A stretch of 64,000 bases of DNA from Alistipes_A hominis (lineage in GTDB: Bacteria; Bacteroidota; Bacteroidia; Bacteroidales; Rikenellaceae): NCBI RefSeq assembly GCF_014288115.1, contig NZ_JACOOK010000004.1, positions 124,001-188,000 of the forward strand. Direction: 5' to 3'. Shown one piece after another: positions 16,445-24,555 of this stretch. The notes beneath the pieces are model-generated. The model was given only the letters and a program-made list of their open reading frames with translations, was not told the DNA's origin and made no database searches. Both the position numbers and the translations under genes were made by a program. How positions within the stretch are numbered: position 1 is the stretch's first letter; each line of letters begins with the position of its first letter.

Positions 16445-18483
16445 AACGTAAAGTTTATTTTGATTTTAAAATTCGTGCCCGGCATCGGGTAACATTGTAC
16501 GACTTCGTATTGCTGGTTGAAGATGTTGTTCACTTCGGCGGTGATGCGCAGCGCCGTTTTTTTGAACGGGATGTATTTCGAGAGCGCCATGTCGTGCGTG
16601 TACCACGGCCGCGCGTAGTTTTCGGGGATGTTCGCGACGGATTCGTAGCGTTCTCCGGTGTAAAGGAAACTGTAATTCAGATCCCATCCCCGGTAGCCGA
16701 GATTCAGTACGGCGGAACCGCTGTGCCACGGGATATAGGGGATTTGGCCGCCGTACCATTCGCTCGTCCGGTCGGTGACGTCCTGGGCTTTCTGGTAAGT
16801 GTAGTTCAGCCGGGCGTTGAAGGTTACCGGACCGAACAGCCAGTCGGTCTGCACGGTCGTTTCGATCCCTCGTATTTCCACGCGACCGAGGTTGATCATC
16901 GTCCACTGGAACTGGTTGCTGGTGGGCATGGCGACGATCTTGTCGTCCACTTCGTTGTAGTAGGCGTCCGCCTGGAAGTCGATCCGCCGCAGGACGCCGT
17001 CGAAATTTTTCGCATAGGTGACGCCGAGGTTGTATTGGGTGGTGTATTCCGGGTTCAGGTATTTGTTGCCGATGAACGTGTAGTACAGGTCGTTCAGCGT
17101 AGGCATCCGGAAAATCCGTTTGTAGAATGCGCGGAAACTCAGCTCCGGCCGACTCCACGGTTTGTACCAGACTACAAAGGTGGGCGTGAATTCGCTTTTG
17201 TCGTCGGCGCTTCCCCCGACGGCTTTCGTCCGGTCGTGGACATAAGTGTGCAGCAGGCTTGCCTGCACTTTGACCCGGGGAAATTCGAACGAGGTCGCCG
17301 CGGCCGTCAGTACCGAATAGCGCTGCGGATAGACGAAATCGACCAAGTCGGCGTCCAGCGTGTTCCATTGGAAATCGGCGGCGAGGTTGGCTTTCCACCA
17401 TTTGAAAAACGTAAATTCGTTGGCTGCCGATAAATACGTCTCCTGCTGGTAGTAGTGGTTGTTGACATACATCGTGCTCTCGTCGAGGCGCGGATCGGAC
17501 AGGTAGTGCAGGTAATCGTAGGCGTACTTGCCGTTCAGCAACAGACTGTAAAACGGACTGAAGGTTTTCCGGAAAGAACCCTGTACGAAAAAGTTGTCGT
17601 CCCACTGCCGGTCTTCGTGCCGGAACCGTCCGGGTTCCTGTCGCACCGAAGCGCCCGGGTAGCCCCGTTCCGAGTTGTAAAAGTAGACTTTCGCTTTCCA
17701 TTCGCCGTTGCGTACCAGGCCGAAAAGGCCGCCTTCGGCCCGTAGGGCGCGCACGTCGCCGTTGCGGCGCACTTCAGTCGTGTCGTATCCGTTTTTTTTC
17801 GTGTAGCTGAACTTGTAGCGGCCCGTGGTGTACAGGTATTCAACGTTGAACGAACTGCTGAGCCGGTCGTTGAACCGGTGTTCCCACAGGATCGACGGGT
17901 TGGCCGTGCCGAAAGAGCCGGTTTTCATCGACACGCCGAAATGGTTGTTTTTTCCGTCCCGGTCGAAACGGGGCGTTCGCGTCTGCATGTAAATCGAACC
18001 GGCCGATGCGAAATCTTTAGCCGGCTGGAATACCGCGCTTTTCTGCCCGTTGTACAGCGAAATGGATTCCATGTTGTCCAGCGAAAAGCGTCCCAGGTCG
18101 ATCTGCCCGTTCTGTGCGTTGCCGAGTTGGATGCCGTCGAAGAAAACGCCGACGTGCTGGGTGCCCATGCTGCGGATATTGATGGTTTTGAGTCCTCCGA
18201 TTCCGCCGTAATCCTTGATCTGCACCCCGGAAAAATAGCGTACCGCATCGGCGACCGACAGGGCGTTGAGTCGCTGCAGTTCTTTGCCGGAGAGTTCCTG
18301 GGCGGGGATGATCCGGGACAGTTGGTTCTGTCCGTATACGGTCACCTCGTCGATGCTGTAATGGCGTAGGCTGTCCGGATACGCTTTGCGTGTCAGACTG
18401 TCGGATCCGTTCTGCGCATAAAGCGCCGCCGGTGTCAGGCAACACATAAACAGGAAGAGACAAATGGGAGGAATACGTTCCAT
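16441..18483 (-). CDS. btuB: BtuB-type TonB-dependent cobalamin receptor
   Basis: A 680-residue outer-membrane protein with a signal peptide ending at ALYAQ. The plug domain (about 45-170) shows VTVYGQNQLSRIIPAQELSG and LKTINIRSMGTQHVGVFFDGI, characteristic of TonB-dependent receptors; YSIDEVTVYG near residue 43 is the TonB-box region. A 22-strand barrel follows, ending IKINFTL. The length is close to Bacteroides BtuB2. It lies directly behind a B12 riboswitch and overlaps btuG. It imports cobamides using energy passed by TonB; specificity among cobamides cannot be read. Confidence 0.92.
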   Translation of the reverse strand: MERIPPICLFLFMCCLTPAALYAQNGSDSLTRKAYPDSLRHYSIDEVTVYGQNQLSRIIPAQELSGKELQRLNALSVADAVRYFSGVQIKDYGGIGGLKTINIRSMGTQHVGVFFDGIQLGNAQNGQIDLGRFSLDNMESISLYNGQKSAVFQPAKDFASAGSIYMQTRTPRFDRDGKNNHFGVSMKTGSFGTANPSILWEHRFNDRLSSSFNVEYLYTTGRYKFSYTKKNGYDTTEVRRNGDVRALRAEGGLFGLVRNGEWKAKVYFYNSERGYPGASVRQEPGRFRHEDRQWDDNFFVQGSFRKTFSPFYSLLLNGKYAYDYLHYLSDPRLDESTMYVNNHYYQQETYLSAANEFTFFKWWKANLAADFQWNTLDADLVDFVYPQRYSVLTAAATSFEFPRVKVQASLLHTYVHDRTKAVGGSADDKSEFTPTFVVWYKPWSRPELSFRAFYKRIFRMPTLNDLYYTFIGNKYLNPEYTTQYNLGVTYAKNFDGVLRRIDFQADAYYNEVDDKIVAMPTSNQFQWTMINLGRVEIRGIETTVQTDWLFGPVTFNARLNYTYQKAQDVTDRTSEWYGGQIPYIPWHSGSAVLNLGYRGWDLNYSFLYTGERYESVANIPENYARPWYTHDMALSKYIPFKKTALRITAEVNNIFNQQYEVVQCYPMPGTNFKIKINFTL

Positions 18484-18605
18484 GCCGCTCGTTGATCGTT
18501 AAAAAATCCAATTCGGTTTTACAGCGGGCGGCATCGTGCGCAAATAGGTCAGCCGGAAATTCCGTCGATTTTCGTCTGTTCACCGCAGACTGTAAAATCC
18601 GTAAA

Positions 18606-18794
18606 GCAAAGGTAGGTCTTCTGACTCGTTTCCGTTTCGGCGCCTTCCCGACTCGATGTCAGTGGCCAAGAGTGTCGAAACATTTTATTCCTTTCGGAAC
18701 TGAAACTTACAGCAGCGGGGACTGTTGCCGATTCGCACGGCATTCCCTTTTAATTCCCTGATCGCGGTCGAAAGCGCGATGCGGAAACCTTTGC
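18606..18794 (-). promoter_or_regulatory. Cobalamin riboswitch controlling btuB-btuG
   Basis: On the minus strand the conserved core GAATCGGCAACAGTCCCCGC and following GCTGTAA are present, and the B12 box appears as GAGTCAGAAGACCTACC near the 3' end. The outer stem P1 closes perfectly: GCAAAGG pairs with CCTTTGC across 189 bases. A candidate promoter -7 element starts five bases beyond P1. When adenosylcobalamin is bound the switch should reduce btuB expression, by known behaviour of the class. No clear terminator lies between the switch and btuB, so control of translation is more likely. Confidence 0.93.
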
Positions 18795-18798
18795 ACGG

Positions 18799-18806
18799 CA
18801 AAGATA
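18799..18806 (-). promoter_or_regulatory. -7 promoter element for the riboswitch-btuB-btuG transcript
   Basis: Minus-strand TATCTTTG matches TAnnTTTG. Its expected start site falls at the first base of riboswitch stem P1. Confidence 0.6.
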
Positions 18807-18925
18807 GTTTTTTTTCGGGACGATGCGGCCTAATAATGAAAATAATGTGCGTTCCGGTGGGCATACTGCCTGGGTTGTTTTTCAGAAAAATACGTCCGCG
18901 ATGGAAAATATATCCCGGAAAGTGT

Positions 18926-18933
18926 TACCTTTG
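18926..18933 (+). promoter_or_regulatory. -7 promoter element for the acyltransferase gene
   Basis: TACCTTTG matches TAnnTTTG, about 70 bases before the acyltransferase start. Confidence 0.45.
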
Positions 18934-19002
18934 GACCGGACCTACAGGAAAGAGAGTGACCGGGTTCGAAACGTGGTGTACAGACCTTTTACAATATAAC
19001 CT

Positions 19003-20067
19003 ATGCAAAATATGTTTAGTTTCAATTTGATAAAGAATACCGTTTCCTCTACGGTTGTCGTATCGCCCGTTCCCCAGAGAAATAACAGCATTGATATAGC
19101 AAGAGGCATTTGTATGTTTCTCGTGATGCTCTATCACTCGGAATGTTATTTTCCTACGAGCATACATATCCAACCATTTTTTGCACCGTTTTTTCTAACA
19201 ACTTTTTTCTTTATAACAGGAAGATATATCGTCAAAGAGACTGCGCCGCTCTCTTTTCTTCGGAAATTAAAACGAATATTTGCCACTCTGGTTTGGCCTT
19301 ATTTGATATTTACAACCCTTATTTGGCTACCGAAAGCATTTGCCCACGGAAATGACGTGACAATAAAAAGCATGTTATATGATGTTCTGGGAGGAACAGC
19401 GTCTTGGTTTGTTGCAGCCCTTATTGTCTGCGAAATTCTTTTCTACATTTTTTACAAACTCTTTCGAAATGAATACATCCTGTTGATTTGCGGGCTCAGT
19501 CTCTTAATTTTGGGCACTTATCTGAAACGTGTGGATCCTGCACCTTCTTTCTGGTATTATAAAGAAGCTTTCGTCAATCTGATATTTGTTTGTTTGGGAT
19601 ATATTTGGAGCCTGCACTACAACGTGATTCAGAAAACTTTGTCGGGTAAATACAGCCTGTTGGCCTTTACTTCGCTTTATATAGCCTTGTTTGCAATTTT
19701 TCGATACACGCCCGTTTCAGAATACGATGGAATTATGATCGATAGTTTTAAATCGTTGGTTTTGTCAGGGAGCGGGATTGTGTTTATCTTAAAATTGTCG
19801 GAATTTATCCGCAATCAACCTGTTCTTGAATATATCGGTCGGAACTCAATATTGTATTATTTTCTAAATGGAGGCGTGATTTTGATTCTGTCAAAAATAC
19901 TGAATAAAATAAACATTCCTCATTATTACGTGATCGATTTCTTAATTGCGGTTATTGCAACTGCTGTCATTACCGTGCTTGTTTGGATTATTAATCGATA
20001 TCTCCCGTTTTTCAAGCGGTTTCCCTGGGAGAACAATCGGTCGCTCCACTTTGCAAAGAAAGGATAA
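19003..20067 (+). CDS. Acyltransferase-3 family membrane protein, AT-rich
   Basis: A 354-residue protein with about ten membrane helices. NNSIDIARGICMFLVMLYHSECYF near residue 27 is the start of the acyl_transf_3 fold, with the active-site His in LYHSE. Such enzymes move acyl (often acetyl or succinyl) groups onto cell-surface polysaccharide or lipid. Codon and base use are much more AT-rich than the flanking B12 genes, which suggests acquisition. It stands alone, with no glycan synthesis genes beside it, so the acceptor is unknown. An alternative start is the ATG nine bases downstream. Confidence 0.8.
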   Translation: MQNMFSFNLIKNTVSSTVVVSPVPQRNNSIDIARGICMFLVMLYHSECYFPTSIHIQPFFAPFFLTTFFFITGRYIVKETAPLSFLRKLKRIFATLVWPYLIFTTLIWLPKAFAHGNDVTIKSMLYDVLGGTASWFVAALIVCEILFYIFYKLFRNEYILLICGLSLLILGTYLKRVDPAPSFWYYKEAFVNLIFVCLGYIWSLHYNVIQKTLSGKYSLLAFTSLYIALFAIFRYTPVSEYDGIMIDSFKSLVLSGSGIVFILKLSEFIRNQPVLEYIGRNSILYYFLNGGVILILSKILNKINIPHYYVIDFLIAVIATAVITVLVWIINRYLPFFKRFPWENNRSLHFAKKG

Positions 20068-20129
20068 GTGGAAATATTATTAATATAAAAGATTTAGTCC
20101 AAAAATTTTCGATAATCAGAATTGTTGAT

Positions 20130-20137
20130 TAACTTTG
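20130..20137 (+). promoter_or_regulatory. -7 promoter element of tRNA-Ser
   Basis: TAACTTTG matches TAnnTTTG and lies 11 bases before the mature tRNA 5' end. Confidence 0.6.
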
Positions 20138-20148
20138 CACCCGCAATA

Positions 20149-20237
20149 GGAGAGTTGCCGGAGTGGTCGATCGGGGCAGACTCGAAATCTGTTGAACCGC
20201 TTATGTGGTTCCTGGGGTTCGAATCCCTAACTCTCCG
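20149..20237 (+). tRNA. tRNA-Ser, anticodon CGA
   Basis: An 89-base tRNA with a 7-bp acceptor stem (GGAGAGT with ACTCTCC), an anticodon stem CAGA/TCTG enclosing loop CTCGAAA, so anticodon CGA (codon UCG), a long variable arm GAACCGCTTATGTGGTTC as expected of tRNA-Ser, and a T arm GGGGTTCGAATCCC. The final CCA is not encoded. Confidence 0.97.
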
Positions 20238-20273
20238 CAAACAAGGCTGATTGTCAGCGAATTACAAGGATAG

Positions 20274-20320
20274 CACCCAGATTTACACCCTAAAATGTAA
20301 GTTTGGGTGTTTTCTTTTTT
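20274..20320 (+). terminator. Terminator after tRNA-Ser
   Basis: CACCCAGATTTACA pairs with TGTAAGTTTGGGTG (two G-U pairs) around an 8-base loop and is followed by TTTTCTTTTTT. Confidence 0.85.
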
Positions 20321-20341
20321 CTCCGTTAAGGACACAAATGA

Positions 20342-20433
20342 GGGGTCATAGGGCCGTCTCTGCGATTGCGTATGCGAAAATACTATTATACCCCCTGCGG
20401 CTTGCAGCCGCAGGGGGTACAACGGAAACGGAT
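20342..20433 (+). repeat. Inverted repeat copy A, with a REP-like hairpin
   Basis: About 90 bases that recur, nearly identical and inverted, 310 bases downstream. Inside is a 14-bp hairpin (TACCCCCTGCGGCT with AGCCGCAGGGGGTA, 3-base loop). The shared block runs from GGGTCATAGG through GCGATTGCGTATGCG, the hairpin and on to AAACGGAT. Confidence 0.85.
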
Positions 20434-20542
20434 GCCCGGCCGCTCCGCTCTCTTGTTATTCTCGAACGGGGCGGACGTCGAAACTCTCGCCGCGCAAGCG
20501 TGTATCACTCAACGGCGAAGCACGATCTTTATTCCAGGCCAA

Positions 20543-20725
20543 GGAATACGGTACTATACGGATGGCCACGTAATATATTACGACGGATATACATACGGTT
20601 ACTGGACGGGACAAGCGACTGCGACCCATTCTGGGCGTCAGTTCATGATAAGCAAAAATGGAATCAGCCCGAGCCCTTCAAGTGGGAAAAGCTGGGGCTT
20701 CTCCGTCCGGCCCGTGAAAGAATAG
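20543..20725 (+). pseudogene. C-terminal fragment of a FISUMP/fimbrillin-like surface protein
   Basis: The last 60 residues of the frame, with YWTGQATATHSG and ending GKSWGFSVRPVKE, resemble the end of Fibrobacter-major-paralogous (FISUMP) or major fimbrial-associated domains common in Bacteroidota adhesins. Upstream the frame only runs into inverted repeat A, with no signal peptide or start, so it is not a complete gene. It lies between inverted repeats A and B. The identification rests on the GFSVRP-type ending and is moderate. Confidence 0.5.
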
Positions 20726-20743
20726 CCGCTCTGCGGCAGGGCT

Positions 20744-20834
20744 ATCCGTTTTCGTTGTACCCCCTGCGGCTGCAAGCCGCAGGGGGTATAATAGTATTTT
20801 CGCATACGCAATCGCAGGGATGACCCTATGACCC
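20744..20834 (-). repeat. Inverted repeat copy B, with a REP-like hairpin
   Basis: The reverse complement of copy A with a few changes near its ends. It carries the same 14-bp GC-rich hairpin. Together the pair bounds a segment of about 490 bases. Confidence 0.85.
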
Positions 20835-20995
20835 TTGCGGGGTGGAAACGGCTCGTCATACGAAAATCAATCCAATAACTTATAAATTATCAATCCGATA
20901 CGATCCATTCCACAGGAAAGGGGGTTGTTCTTATGTGAAGCGTGCGCAACACGTAATTAGTCACGGAGTACAACAACCCGAAAAACAGAAACTGA

Positions 20996-21601
20996 ATGGA
21001 TTTCCTCATACTTACAAAAAACGAATTTTTCCGTCTGATCAATGACGGAGCCGACGCCCGCACCATAACGCCGTCGGTATATAACGAGTTCATCAAAGAG
21101 GTTTGCACCGTATGCTGCGCTCCGCCATCCCAGCGGCATCACCTTATCTTCACGCTCGCCTATATCGAAAAGGAACTGGGCTGTCTGCACGAGATTCACA
21201 AGGCGGAATCTTCCCATACAATTCCTATCCGCAAAGCCCTGACGTTCGTGCGTCGGATGTTTCGATACCTCCAAACCCAGACGCCTCCGCTGTCGGCGCA
21301 AAAATCCGATATTCCGGACACGCCTTTCCGCTGGACGGGTAGTCTCGTCGAGTTGGTGGAGATCATCTATGCGTTCGACGAGATCGGCTGTATCAACGAC
21401 GGAGAGAACGACATCAAGGAGCTGGCTGCGTTTTTCGGTCAGATATTCGGGCTGGAAATAAAGGACAGCCATTGCTATAACGCCTATACGGACATCAAAC
21501 GCTGCAAGAGCGAGAGCCGCACCTATTTCCTCGACAAGCTGCGTGAGCGGCTGAACCTGCGCATGCAGCGCGATGAGGAGAAAGAACGGGCGAGGCGGTA
21601 A
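20996..21601 (+). CDS. RteC-family protein
   Basis: A 201-residue protein resembling RteC, the regulator that turns on excision genes of the conjugative transposon CTnDOT. The C-terminal part has the family pattern WTGSLVELVEIIYAFDEIGC, NDIKELAAFFGQIFGLEI and SRTYFLDKLRERLN, i.e. the winged-helix DNA-binding half. Usual length is about 215. No RteA/RteB two-component partner and no excision operon are in the window, so it may be an orphan left by a mobile element. It sits inside the tRNA-Ser island, upstream of the YhcG gene on the same strand. Confidence 0.8.
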   Translation: MDFLILTKNEFFRLINDGADARTITPSVYNEFIKEVCTVCCAPPSQRHHLIFTLAYIEKELGCLHEIHKAESSHTIPIRKALTFVRRMFRYLQTQTPPLSAQKSDIPDTPFRWTGSLVELVEIIYAFDEIGCINDGENDIKELAAFFGQIFGLEIKDSHCYNAYTDIKRCKSESRTYFLDKLRERLNLRMQRDEEKERARR

Positions 21602-21649
21602 CCTTACCGATAAACGGGAGAACATACGGCGTTCTTCCGTTAATTTATG

Positions 21650-21657
21650 TATTTTTG
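21650..21657 (+). promoter_or_regulatory. -7 promoter element for the yhcG-type gene
   Basis: TATTTTTG matches TAnnTTTG, 22 bases before the start codon, giving a very short leader. Confidence 0.55.
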
Positions 21658-21678
21658 TCGTAAAATCATTCGGCAACA

Positions 21679-22713
21679 ATGAAAAAAGACGATATTACCG
21701 CTTTATATACCCCTGATTTCATACAAGAGATCAAGCGGATCGTAACCAATGCCCGCCAAAAGGCATACGCCGCGATCAACTCGGCGATGGTCGAGGCTTA
21801 TTGGCAGATGGGCAAGCGGATCGTGGAGCAGGAACAGCAGGGAAAAGACCGCGCGGATTACGGCTCGCAGTTGTTAAAATCCCTGTCGAAAGAGCTTACG
21901 GCAGAGTTCGGCAAGGGGTTTTCCGTCAACTCGTTGTACTATTTCCGTCAGTTCTATCTTGCCTTTCCCGAAAAACTCCCCACAGCGTGGGGAATTTTGA
22001 CGTGGTCACATTACAAGCGTCTGTTGAGCGTTTCCAATGCCGATGCCCGCGCATGGTATCTGAAAGAGGCCGCCGAACAGATGTGGAGCTACCGCACGCT
22101 CGACCGCAATATAGGGTCGCAGTATTACGAGCGGTTGCTGCTCTCGCAGCATAAGGAAAACGTAACAGCCGAAATGCGGACGCTGACAAAACCGTTCGAG
22201 CATGACCGGATGGAGTTCATCAAGAACCCGACCGTCGCGGAGTTCATAGGCCTTACGCCCAACAGCGACTTTTCGGAAACGGAGCTGGAGGGAGCCATCA
22301 TCGGCAATCTGCAAAAATTCCTGCTCGAATTGGGTAAGGGCTTCTCGTTCGTCGCACGGCAGAAATTAGTCCGCACCGAAAAGAAAGACTACTTCATCGA
22401 CCTCGTTTTCTACAACTACATACTCAAATCGTTCGTACTGATCGACCTCAAGACGACGACCATCACGCACCAAGACGTAGGACAGATGGATATGTATGTG
22501 CGGATGTACGACGAACGGGTGCGCGGCGAGGGCGACAACCCGACCATCGGCATCGTTCTCTGCTCGGAAACGGATGAGGACATCGCACGCTATTCCGTGT
22601 TGCACGACAACGACCGGCTGTTCGCCTCGAAATACATGCTCTATATGCCGACCGAAGAGGAGCTACGCGAGGAGATCGAACGGCAAAAGGAGTTCTATCG
22701 GTTACAACACTAA
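21679..22713 (+). CDS. YhcG/DUF1016 family PD-(D/E)XK nuclease
   Basis: A 344-residue protein. Residues 1-150 are the DUF1016 N-terminal domain (ARQKAYAAINSAMVEAYWQMG, SKELTAEFGKGFSVNSLYYFRQFY, WSHYKRLLSV). Residues 165-340 are the PD-(D/E)XK nuclease half, with KDYFIDLVFYN and VLIDLKTT providing the acidic and D-x-K residues. Members are spread by horizontal transfer, often next to restriction or defence genes, but the function is not firmly known. The start has a good promoter just upstream, and a DUF6236 gene follows after 33 bases. Base use is near chromosomal average, unlike its neighbour. Confidence 0.88.
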   Translation: MKKDDITALYTPDFIQEIKRIVTNARQKAYAAINSAMVEAYWQMGKRIVEQEQQGKDRADYGSQLLKSLSKELTAEFGKGFSVNSLYYFRQFYLAFPEKLPTAWGILTWSHYKRLLSVSNADARAWYLKEAAEQMWSYRTLDRNIGSQYYERLLLSQHKENVTAEMRTLTKPFEHDRMEFIKNPTVAEFIGLTPNSDFSETELEGAIIGNLQKFLLELGKGFSFVARQKLVRTEKKDYFIDLVFYNYILKSFVLIDLKTTTITHQDVGQMDMYVRMYDERVRGEGDNPTIGIVLCSETDEDIARYSVLHDNDRLFASKYMLYMPTEEELREEIERQKEFYRLQH

Positions 22714-22746
22714 AATCGGATTATAACATATTAAATAATATTTATC

Positions 22747-23829
22747 ATGGCATTTACTCGTGCACTTTATTATCCTACAATTGATATTTCCAATGAGGCA
22801 TGGCTTAAAACAGCTATCTTGTATTGGGATGAAATTAATACTATTGTACCATCATCAATAGACCATCCATATAAACAATGTACCACCCAATTTTTAGCAG
22901 ATGAAGGGGTGATAAAACCTCTTTTCGTTAATTCCGACATGGATTTAATAGAGGGATTAACGAATGATGTATTAAATTACTTAAATAGTAATGAGGGATA
23001 CCAAGTTTTGACTCATCCCGAAAATGGAATTGCAATGCATCTCCAAAAATTGCCGAGAGAAATTCGAGAAATTCACCGAATTCATCCGGAGAAAATGGCT
23101 CATGAAATATGGTATCAACTACGAGAGTATATGGATAAAGATGGTTGGCTTCATGTAAGTGGAGGTTTTGCCAATTTTTATATGACATTACTCACAAATC
23201 GACTATGCGAGCAGCATAGCATTGCACCTCTAACAGACAATACTCACACCTCTAATTTTAGTAATTTAGCAAGGCTTGATAACCAAGTAGCAATATACAA
23301 TCATTGGGATTATCAGTGGAGAGATCGTCATATTCGTAATAGAGGGCATCAATTAGCTCAAGGTATTCTTATGGATTTATCCTTTAATGGAATAACTATA
23401 TCGGATGAGGTTTCGATTGATGATATTCTTAAATTTAAAAGACAACATCAAGATGAATTAGGATTGTTTAGAATGAATATCGAAAGTCTTACCAGAAATA
23501 TTCCAGTCGATGCAACAATAGAACAGATACGGCAACAAGTCAGTGATATATATGTAAATCAATTTTTGCCGGGATATAATAATCTAAAAAAGTCTCTGAA
23601 TGGAGCAGGTATAAAAACGTTTGTCAATAATCTTATGAAAATATCGTTTTTCTCAACAGGTGCAACTACTATACCTGCAGCTTTGTTGGGAATATCTATC
23701 CCCTCTGCATTATTAGCAGGTGCAGGTATTTCTGTCATATCTACATTAATTTCCTATAATATAGATAAACAAGACGTTTTGAGAAATAGTCCATATTCGT
23801 ATTTACTATCAATGAATAACGGAATATAA
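22747..23829 (+). CDS. DUF6236 family protein with C-terminal membrane hairpin, AT-rich
   Basis: A 360-residue protein. The N-terminus RALYYPTIDI and NEAWLKTAILYWDEINTIVPS is the DUF6236 signature. The middle is hydrophilic and alpha-helical. Residues about 305-345 are Gly/Ala/Ser/Ile-rich and hydrophobic (TIPAALLGISIPSALLAGAGISVISTLISY), like two short membrane helices or a pore-forming hairpin. No catalytic motif is visible. Function is unknown; members are patchily distributed, consistent with accessory or defence roles. The DNA is strikingly AT-rich next to yhcG, so it may have a separate origin. A terminator overlaps its stop codon. Confidence 0.7.
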   Translation: MAFTRALYYPTIDISNEAWLKTAILYWDEINTIVPSSIDHPYKQCTTQFLADEGVIKPLFVNSDMDLIEGLTNDVLNYLNSNEGYQVLTHPENGIAMHLQKLPREIREIHRIHPEKMAHEIWYQLREYMDKDGWLHVSGGFANFYMTLLTNRLCEQHSIAPLTDNTHTSNFSNLARLDNQVAIYNHWDYQWRDRHIRNRGHQLAQGILMDLSFNGITISDEVSIDDILKFKRQHQDELGLFRMNIESLTRNIPVDATIEQIRQQVSDIYVNQFLPGYNNLKKSLNGAGIKTFVNNLMKISFFSTGATTIPAALLGISIPSALLAGAGISVISTLISYNIDKQDVLRNSPYSYLLSMNNGI

Positions 23830-23866
23830 AAGAATCCTCGCTGAGTTAGCAGCGAGGATTCTTTTA
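23828..23866. terminator. Terminator after the DUF6236 gene
   Basis: AAAAGAATCCTCGCTG pairs with CAGCGAGGATTCTTTT around AGTTAG. A and T flanks let it serve the convergent minus-strand fragment as well. Confidence 0.88.
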
Positions 23867-23870
23867 TAAA

Positions 23871-24088
23871 TTACGTCTGTTGTAACAGGTGCACCAGCGC
23901 CGGATCGCTCTTGATGCGTTCCAGTTCGTCGGCGACGATTTGCCGCACGTCGGCTTTGATGCGATTGTAGTTTTCCTGTATCATCTCTTTCATGCGGTCG
24001 TTGCCCTCCTCGTCCGTAAAATCGGTAATGATGGGAATCTTCTTGTAGGCTTTCTCCTCCTGCTTCACCTTTTCGGCATCCTCGACGA
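23871..24088 (-). pseudogene. C-terminal fragment of an unrecognised GC-rich, helical gene
   Basis: About 70 residues beginning EIVEDAEKVKQEEKAY and ending VHLLQQT, strongly charged and predicted helical. The 5' side runs into AT-rich DNA, where reading continues only by chance, so the front of the gene has been lost. The base composition contrasts sharply with both neighbours. I do not recognise the family; no start codon with a ribosome site exists at the junction. Confidence 0.45.
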
Positions 24089-24095
24089 TTTCGCA

Positions 24096-24314
24096 ATGAA
24101 AAACGCATCTATATACTTTAATGTACCAATCAAAACACATTTATCATTATTAGCTTTAGGTTTAAGTCGTAATACAGTAATAACCCTATCTGAGAAATAT
24201 ATTACGAATACGCATATGTCTCCAAGTGAAAGCTTGACATGGCTTAGACAGTTAGACTTGGAAGCATTGGATATATCCCCCATAATGAGAGAAGATATTC
24301 ATAGAATACTATAA
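24096..24314 (+). CDS. Possible short AT-rich orphan protein or C-terminal remnant
   Basis: A 72-residue frame, MKNASIYFNVPIKTHL to MREDIHRIL, with the Leu-rich helical segment SESLTWLRQLDLEALDIS. Its ATG lies exactly where GC-rich DNA changes to AT-rich DNA, so the start could be an accident of a junction and the piece may be the end of a larger lost gene. No family recognised. Confidence 0.35.
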   Translation: MKNASIYFNVPIKTHLSLLALGLSRNTVITLSEKYITNTHMSPSESLTWLRQLDLEALDISPIMREDIHRIL

Positions 24315-24362
24315 AAAATCTTTTTTGAATGAGAAGAATATGTGTCAATCAAATATTTTTGT

Positions 24363-24370
24363 TATCTTTG
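24363..24370 (+). promoter_or_regulatory. -7 promoter-like element before a 30-residue frame
   Basis: TATCTTTG fits TAnnTTTG. It lies only 8 bases before the ATG of a very short frame, implying a nearly leaderless message, or a coincidence. Confidence 0.35.
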
Positions 24371-24377
24371 TAACGTG

Positions 24378-24470
24378 ATGAAAAAACGGGCAGACAAGAA
24401 GAAGCCATTAGGCGACTATGACAGACAAGATACCGTTACTAATTCGTTACAAACGTACTTTTTGAAATAA
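24378..24470 (+). CDS. Possible 30-residue basic peptide
   Basis: MKKRADKKKPLGDYDRQDTV and ten more residues, then a stop. The N-terminus is very basic. It may be the start of a gene cut off at the island edge rather than a functional peptide. No family recognised. Confidence 0.25.
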   Translation: MKKRADKKKPLGDYDRQDTVTNSLQTYFLK

Positions 24471-24505
24471 TTATCACCTTGATAATAAGGGATCTGTGGG
24501 GTGTT

Positions 24506-24529
24506 GGTTCATAACCCTATCTCTCCGCA
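24506..24529 (+). repeat. Imperfect copy of the tRNA-Ser 3' end (candidate att site)
   Basis: GGTTCATAACCCTATCTCTCCGCA-like end of the T arm and acceptor stem. The last 15 bases differ from the intact tRNA 3' end (CCCTAACTCTCCGCA) at one position. It is followed by a terminator at tRNA-like distance. It would be the distal copy left when a mobile element entered the tRNA gene. Confidence 0.6.
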
Positions 24530-24555
24530 GTATGATTTATCGATAAACAGAGACT

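Noticed and set aside
20251..20823. 190-codon open frame running through both inverted repeats
   Set aside because: It reads repeat hairpins and the fragment in the wrong frame, with no start site or domain.
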